A DNA stretch of 32,074 nt from CAWACC01 sp964390695 (GCA_964390695.1 CAYMKI010000021.1:1-32074), one strand, 5' to 3'. Shown: positions 7,898 to 16,476, numbered from the stretch's first letter. A program made the numbers and translations. Notes: generated from the letters alone by a model not told the origin.

Positions 7898-9235
7898 ATG
7901 CAGGTAGAAGCGTTCAAAAATCAGTTAAATCAAACCCCAGACACCCAGAATTTTAACCCACAGAGTGGCTTTAAACCAGAGAACAAAAAAATCCCGCCTG
8001 CAGATTTACTAACAAACAAACTTGCCAAGCTAGAAAATGACAAGGCGTCTTCCTCCGGTATTCAAGCGGAAATAATCACAGACCCCCTCAGCTTTCTGCA
8101 AAAAAATTGCTTCGATCTCTATGTAAAAGTTTTTTTGCAGTTGGATACCATCGCACAGGTCTCGCAGCTGAACCGCGAAAATCACCGACTCGCCTTACGT
8201 CACGGTCATATGACTTTGCGCATCGCCAAACTAGTCGAAAATGTGCTCAAAATTCTCGAAAAATCCGAAAGCGCTGTCAAAAAGAATGAAAATCAGATTT
8301 ATGCTGAGATCACCAAAGTAATTGCTGCTTATGATATCAACCGAGCAGTCAAAATGGCGCAGCAAATTCTAAATAGTGAATGGAAATCATATGCGCTATG
8401 TCAAATGGCAGAATTGGAAGCAGGAAAAGATGCAGAGAGCGCCCTTGAAATTGCTCAATCGATCCCAGATAATAAATGGAAAGCTAATGCCTTAACGGCT
8501 GTTTCATCGCATCTAGTGCTTCAACGTCCCGTGCTAGCAAAACAGGTCTTAGATAAAGTTTTTAAGGCAGCAGAGCTGGTCGAAGATAAGTTTTATCAAC
8601 TAGAAGCCCGCACTAAGTGCTTGGATGTTCTTTCGAAGATGGATACTGCTGAAGCGGATCGTTACCTAAAACTGCTGGAACAACAAACCGCCAACCTGGC
8701 AGAAAATACCCCTGAGGATAAGTGGTGCAAGTCCATCGCATATGCCTTTTTAGCTGCAAGCGTAAGTCCTAAGGATCGCGATCATGCCAAACGGCTTTTA
8801 AGCAAATCTTATGCATGCATAAATTCTGTCCCTCAGGTTTTGAGAAAAATAGATGGTTTAGCCTGGATCTATAAAGCTTATCAGGGTATTAACCCCAAAA
8901 AAGCGAAGAAATACTTGAAAGCAGCTCAATTTTTGATGCGAAACACCGACAACACTGGGGTGCAAGTGTTGGGGGCTATCTATTTAATTGAAAAAATACC
9001 CTTTAGACAACAGCGCACCATAGACGCTCTGCTTCAGCAAGCGAATCGCGCGGTGTGGCTTCTTAAAGATGATAAAGATTATGCTCATATGCAAACCAAA
9101 ATCATCAAAGTACAAGCGCAATTTTATCCCACACAGTCTATCAAAGAGGCTAAGCTGTTAAAACCCAGCTACTACCGCGCTCTGGCCTATTGCTATATCG
9201 CACAAAGCCTGCTGGGGTATAACCAAACTACCTGA
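7898..9235 (+). CDS. Alpha-solenoid repeat protein with possible F-box-like N-terminal segment
   Basis: A protein of unknown function, 445 residues from the ATG at 7898, which has GGAGG five bases upstream; an in-frame GTG at 7868 would add 10 residues. The N-terminal 60 residues are polar. A segment PLSFLQKNCFDLYVKVFLQLDTIAQVSQLNR (about residues 63-93) is spaced like an F-box (Leu-Pro, Phe, Leu, Val pattern), a weak but plausible match since F-box proteins are known in amoeba symbionts. The rest is helical repeats of about 35 residues of the form A..IA.SIPD..WKA.AL, resembling TPR-type solenoids, ending in RALAYCYIAQSLLGY. No signal peptide. Its last 32 codons are duplicated twice downstream and a decayed paralogue lies at 10898-11375. 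Inference: a protein-interaction scaffold, perhaps secreted. Confidence 0.7.
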   Translation: MQVEAFKNQLNQTPDTQNFNPQSGFKPENKKIPPADLLTNKLAKLENDKASSSGIQAEIITDPLSFLQKNCFDLYVKVFLQLDTIAQVSQLNRENHRLALRHGHMTLRIAKLVENVLKILEKSESAVKKNENQIYAEITKVIAAYDINRAVKMAQQILNSEWKSYALCQMAELEAGKDAESALEIAQSIPDNKWKANALTAVSSHLVLQRPVLAKQVLDKVFKAAELVEDKFYQLEARTKCLDVLSKMDTAEADRYLKLLEQQTANLAENTPEDKWCKSIAYAFLAASVSPKDRDHAKRLLSKSYACINSVPQVLRKIDGLAWIYKAYQGINPKKAKKYLKAAQFLMRNTDNTGVQVLGAIYLIEKIPFRQQRTIDALLQQANRAVWLLKDDKDYAHMQTKIIKVQAQFYPTQSIKEAKLLKPSYYRALAYCYIAQSLLGYNQTT

Positions 9236-9243
9236 AAATTTCC

Positions 9244-9312
9244 AATAAAACACAGGTTTATAAAACACATATATATAAAACACACATATATAAAACACAT
9301 ATAAAACACACC
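9244..9312 (+). repeat. Short variable tandem repeat (taaaacacat unit)
   Basis: About five iterations of an (ata)taaaacac(ac) unit follow the solenoid stop codon. The equivalent tracts in the second and third large repeats have about two (near 9842-9870) and three (near 10428-10464). Copy number therefore varies between otherwise matching units. Confidence 0.6.
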
Positions 9313-9542
9313 CTAATCAATATAAAACTGGTGTGATTTTTTAAACCACGGAGAACAGTGAGATCATTGAGATATTCTGAGAGAAACACTACTCATTAAC
9401 TTCGGAGAGGTTTTTGAGGCTATACTCCGAAGGCACTTGAGATCTATAGCCCGGAGTTAGGGGGATGAGTTGGATTGTGTTTTTAGGTAAAAATCATATG
9501 CGTTTAAACCGCCTTAGCGGCCTATAGTTTATAGTTTTCTTC

Positions 9543-9686
9543 GTTAAGAAAAAAATGTTTAGCCGCGCAAGCGGCGGAAGCATGTAGCCACTGGCGTAAG
9601 CCTGTGGAAACCGTGTTAAGAAAAAAATGTTTAGCCGCGCAAGCGGAGGAAGCATGTAGCCACTGGCGTAAGCCTGTGGAAACCGT
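9543..9686 (+). repeat. Nested 72-bp tandem repeat of hairpins
   Basis: Two copies (9543-9614 and 9615-9686) start gttaagaaaaaaatgtttag and contain gccgc-gcaa-gcggc and ccactggc-gtaa-gcctgtgg hairpins. The third large unit has a single copy. In the second large unit this position is the N gap, so the number there is unknown. Confidence 0.7.
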
Positions 9687-10121
9687 AGCTAATGAGATAG
9701 AGCCGTGGAACGGCGACAGATAGTCTTTATCATCCTATCAAAGAGGCTAAGCAGTTAAAATCCAGCTGCTACCGCGCCCTGGCCTATTGCTATATCGCAC
9801 AAAGCCTGCTGGGTTATAACCAAACTACCTGAAAATTTCCAATAAAACACACCTATATAAAACACACCCTAAAAAATATAAAACCGGTGTGATTTTTTAA
9901 ACCACGGAGAACAGTGAGGGCAGTGAGATATAGTGAGAGAAACACTACTCAATAAATTCGGAGAGGTTTTTGAGGATACACTCCGAAGGAGCTTGAGATC
10001 TATAGCCTAGAGTTAGGGGGATGATTTGGATTGTGCTTTTAGGTAAAAAAATCATATGTGTTTAAGCCGCCTTAGCGGCCTATAGTTTATAGTTTTCTTC
10101 GTTAAGAAAAAAATGTTTAGC

Positions 10122-10221
10122 NNNNNNNNNNNNNNNNNNNNNNNNNNNNNNNNNNNNNNNNNNNNNNNNNNNNNNNNNNNNNNNNNNNNNNNNNNNNNNN
10201 NNNNNNNNNNNNNNNNNNNNN
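10122..10221. other. Assembly gap of 100 N inside the repeat
   Basis: Exactly 100 N interrupt the second large repeat within the nested 72-bp hairpin block. The round length suggests a placeholder of unknown true size, so the number of repeat units in this locus cannot be read from this window. Confidence 0.95.
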
Positions 10222-10897
10222 CGCGCAAGCGGCGGAAGCATGTAGCCACTGGAGTAAGCCTGTGGAAACCGTAGCTAATCAGATAGAGCCGTGGAACGGC
10301 GACAGATAGTCTTTATAATCCTATCAAAGAGGCTAAGCTGTTAAAACCCGGATACTACCGCGCTCTGGCCTATTGCTATATCGCACAAAGCCTGCTGGGG
10401 TATAACCAAACTACCTGAAAATTTCCAATAAGACACACGTATATAAAACACATATAAAACACACCCTAAAAAATATAAAACTGGTGTGATTTTTTAAACC
10501 ACGGAGAACAGTTAGGGCAGTGAGATATAGTGAGAGAAACACTACTCATTAAATTCGGAGAGGTTTTTGAGGATACACTCCGAAGAGGCTTGAGATCTAT
10601 AGCCCGGAGTTAGGGAGATGATTTGGATTGTGCTTTTAGGTAAAAAATCATATGCGTTTAAGCCGCCTTAGCGGCCTATAGTTTATAGTTTTCTTCGTTA
10701 AGAAAAAAAATGTTTAGCCGCGCAAGCGGCGGAAGCGTGTAGCCACTGGCGTAAGCCTGTGGAAACCGTAGCTAATCAGATAGAGCCGTGGAACGGCGAC
10801 AGAAAACACTATCGTCAACTTCTTTTTCAAAATAAGGACCACACCTTCTAATTATATACCGACTCCACCGACTTAAGGAGAAATTTCCAAAAGCTAA

Positions 10898-11375
10898 GGC
10901 AGGGAAGATGGCAGTCAAGCTCTGGAAATAGCCTCATCGATCGACTTTCCAATATGACAAGCTGGAGCCTTAGCGGCTATCGCTAGCGCACGTCTTCGAA
11001 AAAAAATCCCGTTGAGGCCAAAAAAGCGTTGGAGGACGCATTAAACGTCAGTGAATTGATTGAAGATGCTTTTTATAAGTTTGAAGCGTTAGTGAAATGT
11101 CTTGATTCTCTTTTTAAATTGAACTTGGTCAGAGCTGAGACATTGAGCGAAAGACTGGTTTCAGAGGCGGCTAAATTTTCGGTGGATACCATGAAAATAT
11201 ATGGAGCCGATCGAATGCCTATATCTATACAAACGGTAGAGGGTACGTTCAAGCTGAATTAGCAAAGATTCAGATAGTGATTTATCCCAAGCAGGCTATT
11301 CTGGATGCCAAAGATATTCAATCCCTTCAGCATAGAATCTTTGCCTATTGCCATATGCGGAAAGCCAGCTGGCGT
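10898..11375 (+). pseudogene. Decayed paralogue of the solenoid protein
   Basis: Three reading frames together give a broken copy of the 7898-9235 product. First comes EDGSQALEIASSIDF, matching KDAESALEIAQSIPD, with a TGA soon after; then, after a frame change near 11015, VEAKKALEDALNVSELIEDA and ALVKCLDSLFKL, matching VLAKQVLDKVFKAAELVED and ARTKCLDVLSKM. A further shift leads to YVQAELAKIQIVIYPKQAI and RIFAYCHMRKASW, matching MQTKIIKVQAQFYPTQSI and RALAYCYIAQSLL. Roughly 130 residues of the middle are missing, as is any recognisable N-terminus. It lies directly after the tandem repeats. The two short open frames within it (from 11029 and 11277) are fragments of this relic, not separate genes. 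Confidence 0.85.
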
Positions 11376-11408
11376 ATTTCGGTTAAGCATCGCTTCAATA
11401 ATTTCATA

Positions 11409-11440
11409 AGTGTGTTTAAAAATATTTTATTAAACACACT
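11409..11440. repeat. Perfect 11-bp inverted repeat
   Basis: Arms agtgtgtttaa (11409-11419) and ttaaacacact (11430-11440) flank a 10-base AT loop just after the pseudogene. The tract after it is not T-rich. It could be a relic terminator or the outer hairpin of the element at 11448. Confidence 0.6.
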
Positions 11441-11447
11441 CATTCCA

Positions 11448-11516
11448 GTGACTATTCACCACCTCTCCCCGTTTACTGCGCAAACCAGGCGAGGTGGTGA
11501 ATAGTCACATTTTTTT
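11448..11516 (+). terminator. 18-bp perfect hairpin followed by T tract
   Basis: Arms gtgactattcaccacctc (11448-11465) and gaggtggtgaatagtcac (11491-11508) are exact reverse complements. The 25-base loop itself contains gttt/aaac pairing, and a run of seven T follows. It has the form of an intrinsic terminator for plus-strand transcription and lies immediately beyond the 3' end of the minus-strand RasGEF gene. One arm also appears alone elsewhere (5171-5184, 21876-21895; partial reverse at 7856-7867), so it may instead be the ends of a small mobile element that also terminates. Confidence 0.65.
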
Positions 11517-11517
11517 G

Positions 11518-13965
11518 TTATTCTGTAGGATGTTTCATGGTTCTAGTTTCATTAGGTGAATTACGTAATTGAGTTACCAATTTTTGAAACGAAGTGTTTC
11601 GAGTATCTATATCCACGTTTTGACTAGCGATGGCCAGGTTTAAATTGGTTTTTCTAACGGATGTAGTTGAGGGTAAAATGCCATTAATTTTGTTGAGGCA
11701 ATTTGTAAACTGCTTTGCTGGAGCAAAATCTCGCAGTTGTTCCATCAATGCTATGTCGACTCCTCCCCGCACCAAGAACAAGTTCTTAACAATATCATCA
11801 AATTCCTCTTTCACATTTTTATCATCAAATTCCTCATCGCGGGATTTTAATGTTTGTTTAGCTAAATCGGTAATAAAATCTTTAGCTTCCTCGTTTGTTA
11901 ATATAAAGCTATTAAGTTCTTCAGCGTTTTCAAATATTGGTAGCTCAATTGGATTTTCAAGTTTTTTCAGTTTATCTTTCAATTGGATAAGTGTATGCTC
12001 TGCTGTTATGTATGTGCTGGAGCGGCCATCAACCATCTTGAATATAAAGCCCGCAGTTATACCAACGGCAGGCATGTAGGCTATTTGCTTTTTATTCATA
12101 TTATCATACTCTTTTGTCAGATTATCAAACTTAGGTGGACCGCTATAAAGCTTTTCAAATTTATCTAATGTTTTTATTTTTTTTTCTGATACAAGAGCCC
12201 ATGTTCTATCTAACTTAGAAATGGTTGAACCACTGGAGCCTTCTGATCTCAAAGCATTCAAAATTTGTAGAGGTGTATTAAAGTCTCCTTTGTTTTTTAG
12301 CGCTTCAGCTAAGTCTATAAATTTTTCGATAACTTTAGCCCTCTCTTTTGGGGTATTACATTTAAGAATACTTTCAGAAACAAATCCTTGTATTTGATTC
12401 ATATGGTCTGTAAAAGCTATTAGTCCTGGTTTTTCAGATATTTTATCGCCTTTCATTTCGATCAATTGAATTTCAGAAAATAATTCTACAGATTTATTAA
12501 ATAAATCATCAGTCATGTCTTTAACAGATAATTGGTTTATATCGTTTAATAGAGATATATTTTGAGATTTAATGGAATCTTTAATATCTTTTATAGCATC
12601 TTTAAGTAGTTTCATGTCATCCTTATTTAATTTTGCTGAATCTTTGCTATCTTTGACACCCGCTGGAATGTAATTAACACAAGAGGCAGTGGACTCGAGA
12701 TTTTCTAGAAGTCTTATTTTTTCATCTGGAGATGTTTCATCGGCGGTGGCTTTCTCGACTATTTTATTTAATTGGTTTTGAAATTCTGCTGATACACCGC
12801 CTTGTGGGTTTGTGGACCTGACGCGACGGCTTAATACCTCGCCTGTTTCCGCTTTTGTTGGTGGCTTTGGAATATAAGATGGCGCCGTAGGTCCAGTCTT
12901 TTTAATCGTTTTTGACTGAGTTTTTGCAATAGCATCATTCATTTCCTCTTTCATTCCTGGTTTGGAAAGAGGGATGTTTTCCGAAGTGTCAGATGTTTCT
13001 GATTCCGAATCTACTGTTCCATCGGGATTTATTTGTTTGGTTTCCGACTTTAAATCAGTATTTTTAGTTTTGGCACTGCCAAATAAAGACTCATACGAGG
13101 GAGGAGCCTCTGTTTTCATTATATCTTGCATGGCTTCTTCATAGCTTGGTGGCGGTGTTTGAGGTTTCGATGCAGATGATGGCTGTGGCGCTACTTTCGC
13201 GTTTGAGGGCGGAGGGGGTGGTGTATAGGAGGGGGTTGAAGGTCCTTTCGGCAGGGACGATTTCCATTGGTTTTTAAGATCGGACAATTCATTTTTTTCT
13301 CTTCTCAGCTGGGCTTCTAAAATCCCAATAGTTGGATCGTTTGGATTTTGAGCTTTTAGATCCTTGACAGTACTCTCTTTATTAGCTATAACCTTTTCTT
13401 TCTTTATTATTTCTTGGCTCAAGCTAACAGAGTTCTCTACAGCTGGGTCTTGAGAGAGTTGATGGGCGGGGGTATTTGGAGCGTTTGTTTGTGTGTGAGA
13501 ATTCACCGATATTTGTGTAAGAGTTAATTGCGAGCTTATTTGATTAGCTCTTATTTGATCGTTAATCGTTTTCTTCGTTGATGTTTGTGAAGGTTGAATG
13601 GACTTTCTTCTTGAGTCGATGCGATCTGTTTGAGATTTCGGGGAGATTTTGGGCAAAGCAGTGGTTTGAACACTTTTTACCCTTGCGGAGGAGACGCGTC
13701 CATTTGGTTTTAATTTCTTTAACTCGGCTGTGTTTTTTTTCTCTGTTTTATCATTCTTTGATGATTTGAGGCTGCTATTTCCTATCTTATTTGTAGCCCT
13801 AGATTTAACAGGCGTTTGACTAGGTGTGATATCGATGTTATTGTTTAATCTTACAGTTCGGGGATTATCATCTATGTTGCTAAGTTGCATTTTTACAGAT
13901 TCTGGCGTTTTTTGTTGGGTTTGTGTAATTGTGGTATTTGTATCAACACGGACGTTAAAATTCAT
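11518..13965 (-). CDS. Proline-rich protein with PPxY motifs and C-terminal RasGEF-like domain
   Basis: An 815-residue protein without signal peptide. Residues 1-180 are Ser/Thr/Lys/Asn-rich and disordered; 185-235 is a short coiled coil; 240-295 is proline-rich with YTPPPPP and two PPxY motifs, PPPSYEEAM (271-279) and APPSYESLF (287-295), the core bound by eukaryotic WW domains such as those of NEDD4 ligases. SKPGMKEEMNDAIAKTQS (334-351) is shared with the protein at 16911. Residues about 475-700 read as a RasGEF (CDC25) catalytic domain: HMNQIQGFVSESIL, ERAKVIEKFIDLAEAL, DFNTPLQILNALRS, ISKLDRTWALVSEKK, then YMPAVGITAGFIFKMVDG, in the family order. RasGEF domains activate Ras-type GTPases, a eukaryotic function, so a host-directed effector is the natural inference. 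It is divergent from CPAF with a 193-bp, very AT-rich shared promoter region. The family call was made by eye and the activity is untested. Confidence 0.78.
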   Translation of the reverse strand: MNFNVRVDTNTTITQTQQKTPESVKMQLSNIDDNPRTVRLNNNIDITPSQTPVKSRATNKIGNSSLKSSKNDKTEKKNTAELKKLKPNGRVSSARVKSVQTTALPKISPKSQTDRIDSRRKSIQPSQTSTKKTINDQIRANQISSQLTLTQISVNSHTQTNAPNTPAHQLSQDPAVENSVSLSQEIIKKEKVIANKESTVKDLKAQNPNDPTIGILEAQLRREKNELSDLKNQWKSSLPKGPSTPSYTPPPPPSNAKVAPQPSSASKPQTPPPSYEEAMQDIMKTEAPPSYESLFGSAKTKNTDLKSETKQINPDGTVDSESETSDTSENIPLSKPGMKEEMNDAIAKTQSKTIKKTGPTAPSYIPKPPTKAETGEVLSRRVRSTNPQGGVSAEFQNQLNKIVEKATADETSPDEKIRLLENLESTASCVNYIPAGVKDSKDSAKLNKDDMKLLKDAIKDIKDSIKSQNISLLNDINQLSVKDMTDDLFNKSVELFSEIQLIEMKGDKISEKPGLIAFTDHMNQIQGFVSESILKCNTPKERAKVIEKFIDLAEALKNKGDFNTPLQILNALRSEGSSGSTISKLDRTWALVSEKKIKTLDKFEKLYSGPPKFDNLTKEYDNMNKKQIAYMPAVGITAGFIFKMVDGRSSTYITAEHTLIQLKDKLKKLENPIELPIFENAEELNSFILTNEEAKDFITDLAKQTLKSRDEEFDDKNVKEEFDDIVKNLFLVRGGVDIALMEQLRDFAPAKQFTNCLNKINGILPSTTSVRKTNLNLAIASQNVDIDTRNTSFQKLVTQLRNSPNETRTMKHPTE

Positions 13966-14158
13966 ATATAATACCTTATCACTTATAAATAAGATTTGTT
14001 TAACTTATAATTTCATTATATATAAATAAATATTTTTTTTAAACAATTCAAAGTTTTATTAGATTTATTTAAATAAATGTTGAATAAAATAGTTTTTATT
14101 GTTTATGCTATTGTAAGTTTGCAATAAATCTATAATCAATAATTTGAGAGGCTAACTC

Positions 14159-15919
14159 ATGGCTGTCATTAAAAATACATTAATGGTTTTACTCTATGCT
14201 ATATCATCAATCAGTTTTCTCGGCGCATCGGAGCAGGCGACGAAAGACAGGATGAAAACCGATATCGATAGCATAAAAAATATGCTGGAAGCATCGTATG
14301 CTCCTAGCGAATGGAAGGCTAGTCATTTCCAATGGGATTTGACCTATGAAGTCCAAAAAGCCAAAGACAGCGTGGAGATGGCAGAGGGGATTACTACCAA
14401 GAAATTTCAGGAAATCTTGCGCGATTTTTTCCATTCGACCAAAGATTATCACGTCGGCATTTACTTTTACTCCACCGAGAAAAGCTCTTTGCCTTTCAAG
14501 GTACAGCCTTTGAATGGCAGATACTATGTGTCCTCGGTGCTGGACCCCTTTAACTTGGTCCAAAATCACGGCCTATCGGTAGGCGATGAAGTCGTTAGAT
14601 TTGACGGGCGTCCCATCGCCTCTGTAATCCAAGAGCTGATCGCGACCCAAACGCCAAATGCCAACCCCGATACCGATGAAGAACTCGCTTCTCGGTCTCT
14701 GACACAGCGCAATGGCATGCTCGGCCACGCTGTTCCCAAGGGCAACATAAAAGTCGTGGTCAGATCTCAAGCTACAGGTAAAGAGAAAACAGTCAATTTA
14801 ACCTGGGAATATACCCCAGAGAAAATCGGCAACGGTTTTGAAGTGGTTAAGCACGCTGCACGTATAGGTGCTCCGGCTGACAACGATATTCTCTCGGCAT
14901 GGGTCAACCCCAAACGCAGATTCACCAAGACCATGATGCTGCCTCAGTATGCGATGCTCAAGAAACTGCAGCCAAAGAAAGTGTCGGCGGATGAAGAAGA
15001 CGGTGATGACGGGGAAAAGATCGGAGCTAGAAACAGTGAGCTGCCTCCTCTCGGGAAGGTCATCTGGCAGTCCTCCAGCGATTCTACGTTTCAGGCTTAT
15101 ATCTTCGAGACGCCCGCTCATAAATTCATCGGTTTTGTGCGCATTCCAACGTATAACACAGGCGATGGCTTGGACAACTTCATGTCTGGACAAGATCCTG
15201 TCACAGGTATGGTCGCCATCATCAGACACTTTGAAGAGGCTACTGATGCATTGGTCATCGACCAGATGAACAACCCTGGCGGCGATATCCTCTACATGTA
15301 TGATTTGCTGTCGATATTGACAGATAAGCCATTAGATTTGCCTCGGCAACGCATTATGATCAACCAGGAAGATGTTTTTGAAGCCTTGGAATTCATTGAC
15401 TTGGTGAGCTTGCTCAACGAATATAAGGATTTCATTGACCTCGACCAGGAGACTCTGGATTTCCTGAATAACGCTTCACCCTATTATGACTTTATCATTT
15501 CCCAATGGGAACAGGGCAAGTACTTTACGGATTTGTGCTATTTGTTAGGGGTGGAGCAGATTAAGCCCCATGCCGAAGCGCATTATTCAAAGCCGATACT
15601 TCTCTTGGTTAATAGCCTTGACTTTTCCTGCGGGGATTTCTTCCCTGCTATCATGCAGGACAACAAGCGAGCTATTTTGATGGGTACCCGTACAGCCGGT
15701 GCAGGTGGATATGTGAAACAACACTCCTTTACCAACCGCCAAGGTATTGCTTCCTTCTCCTTTACAGGCTCGCTGGCCGAAAGGCTCAACGGATTGCCTA
15801 TAGAGAATCTAGGCGTTACCCCGGATATCGAGTGCAAGCCAACCCTGAACGATATTTTGCGCGGCTACCCTGACTACGCCAAAAAGATCAATCAACAGCT
15901 GAATAAGATGTTGAGATAA
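14159..15919 (+). CDS. CPAF-type secreted serine protease (S41 family)
   Basis: A 586-residue homologue of chlamydial protease-like activity factor. Residues 1-23 form a Sec signal peptide (hydrophobic LMVLLYAISSISFLGA). The catalytic set is visible: His98 in STKDYHVGIYF, Ser490 in LVNSLDFSCGDFFPA and Glu549 in GLPIENLGV. The Ser-Glu distance is the same as in C. trachomatis CPAF, where the triad is His105, Ser499 and Glu558, and the His-Ser distance is within two residues. GTRTAGAGGYV follows the serine as in CPAF. An acidic loop DEEDGDDGE (278-286) falls near where CPAF has its self-inhibitory, autoprocessed segment. CPAF is exported through Sec and reaches the host cytosol late in development. 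GAGAGG at 14146-14151 supports the start; a terminator hairpin follows at 15933. It has RasGEF-like and proline-rich genes on both sides. Confidence 0.93.
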   Translation: MAVIKNTLMVLLYAISSISFLGASEQATKDRMKTDIDSIKNMLEASYAPSEWKASHFQWDLTYEVQKAKDSVEMAEGITTKKFQEILRDFFHSTKDYHVGIYFYSTEKSSLPFKVQPLNGRYYVSSVLDPFNLVQNHGLSVGDEVVRFDGRPIASVIQELIATQTPNANPDTDEELASRSLTQRNGMLGHAVPKGNIKVVVRSQATGKEKTVNLTWEYTPEKIGNGFEVVKHAARIGAPADNDILSAWVNPKRRFTKTMMLPQYAMLKKLQPKKVSADEEDGDDGEKIGARNSELPPLGKVIWQSSSDSTFQAYIFETPAHKFIGFVRIPTYNTGDGLDNFMSGQDPVTGMVAIIRHFEEATDALVIDQMNNPGGDILYMYDLLSILTDKPLDLPRQRIMINQEDVFEALEFIDLVSLLNEYKDFIDLDQETLDFLNNASPYYDFIISQWEQGKYFTDLCYLLGVEQIKPHAEAHYSKPILLLVNSLDFSCGDFFPAIMQDNKRAILMGTRTAGAGGYVKQHSFTNRQGIASFSFTGSLAERLNGLPIENLGVTPDIECKPTLNDILRGYPDYAKKINQQLNKMLR

Positions 15920-15932
15920 TCACCACCCTAAC

Positions 15933-15982
15933 AACCTGAGCAATTGGATTTAGCAAGCTCTAAACTCCAATTGTTTCAGGTT
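15933..15982 (+). terminator. Hairpin terminator after the CPAF gene
   Basis: Arms aacctgagcaattgga (15933-15948) and tccaattgtttcaggtt (15966-15982) pair with a one-base bulge, followed by the weakly T-rich atttcgttat. It begins 13 bases after the CPAF stop. Confidence 0.6.
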
Positions 15983-16151
15983 ATTTCGTTATAATAGCCC
16001 ATCAGCACAGATGTATACTCTCTTAAATGAGGAGCTGGCGCGTGCCCGTCCTCATCTCCATGCCCGAATTCTTTCTCTTTAATATTAAACACATTATTGC
16101 TTCAAGTTCAACGCAGAGAGGGAACGGAGGCGCAAAGACCCAGATTTAAGG

Positions 16152-16232
16152 TTTTAAGAAGCAACAATATAAAATTGCACGCAAAGCGCACAATTTTAGC
16201 GCTTTTAGTCAAACCCGTCAGGTTTGACTGAA
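16152..16232 (+). repeat. Two-hairpin dispersed repeat, copy A
   Basis: Contains an aaaattg...caatttt stem around a cgc-aaa-gcg tip (16171-16197) and a perfect 9-bp hairpin agtcaaacc-cgtca-ggtttgact (16207-16229). The reverse complement of 21975-22056 carries the same two hairpins in the same order, beginning ttttaagaagcaa here and ttgataagaagcaaaaa there. The two copies flank the two plus-strand effector candidates in opposite orientation. Confidence 0.75.
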
Positions 16233-16389
16233 CTCTCGGATCATTAGCAACACTGCAAATCTGTGTTTGAAATATAAAACGAAGATCCAAGTTATTTCAC
16301 GACAACGGGCTTTTCAAGCCTGTATCGTATCGAGCCTGCTCTTGATTAAAACAAATTAATTACCATCTCAAATAAGTACAATCTTTAGG

Positions 16390-16476
16390 GCCGCGTTAGC
16401 GGCTAAGGCATGTAGCCACAGGCGTAAGCCTGTGGTAATGATTGTATTAAAAATATAGCCGTGGAACGGCGACAGA
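16390..16476 (+). repeat. Three-hairpin structured repeat, solitary copy
   Basis: Same order as in the tandem repeats at 9.5-10.8 kb: gccgc-gtta-gcggc (16390-16403), ccacaggc-gtaa-gcctgtgg (16416-16435), then gccgt-gga-acggc (16458-16470), ending gcgacag. In the tandem copies the middle stem has a T-T mismatch at its fifth pair, whereas here that pair is A-T, so the stem is perfect. Confidence 0.75.

Larger units (their letters stand above)
9139..10800 (+). repeat. Tandem repeat of about 590 bp, three copies, carrying the 3' end of the solenoid gene
   Basis: Copies begin at 9139, 9736 and 10322, giving periods of 597 and 586 with the second interrupted by the N gap; the third ends at 10800. 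Each copy holds the last 32 codons plus stop of the solenoid gene, an A+T-rich taaaacacac tract, an accacggagaacagtgag element, a ttcggag/ctccgaa stem, and a run of short GC-rich hairpins ending gccgtggaacggcgacag. The two extra 3' ends remain open to the stop and differ by a few codons (for example KEAKQLKSSCYRALAY against KEAKLLKPSYYRALAY). Copies are close to identical elsewhere, so the expansion is recent or kept alike by conversion. No other gene lies in 9236-10800. Confidence 0.85.

Noticed and set aside
10052..10249. Open frame across the 100-N gap
   Set aside because: More than half of it is N, and the rest is hairpin repeat.
9139..10800. CRISPR array
   Set aside because: Repeats are about 590 bp with a nested 72-bp unit, and there are no unique 30-40 bp spacers and no cas genes.
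11029..11504. Two short plus-strand genes (77 and 75 codons)
   Set aside because: Both align to successive parts of the solenoid protein in different frames, so they are pieces of one pseudogene.
16108..16290. Minus-strand 60-residue open frame
   Set aside because: It overlaps the two-hairpin repeat, has no ribosome site and encodes no recognisable sequence.
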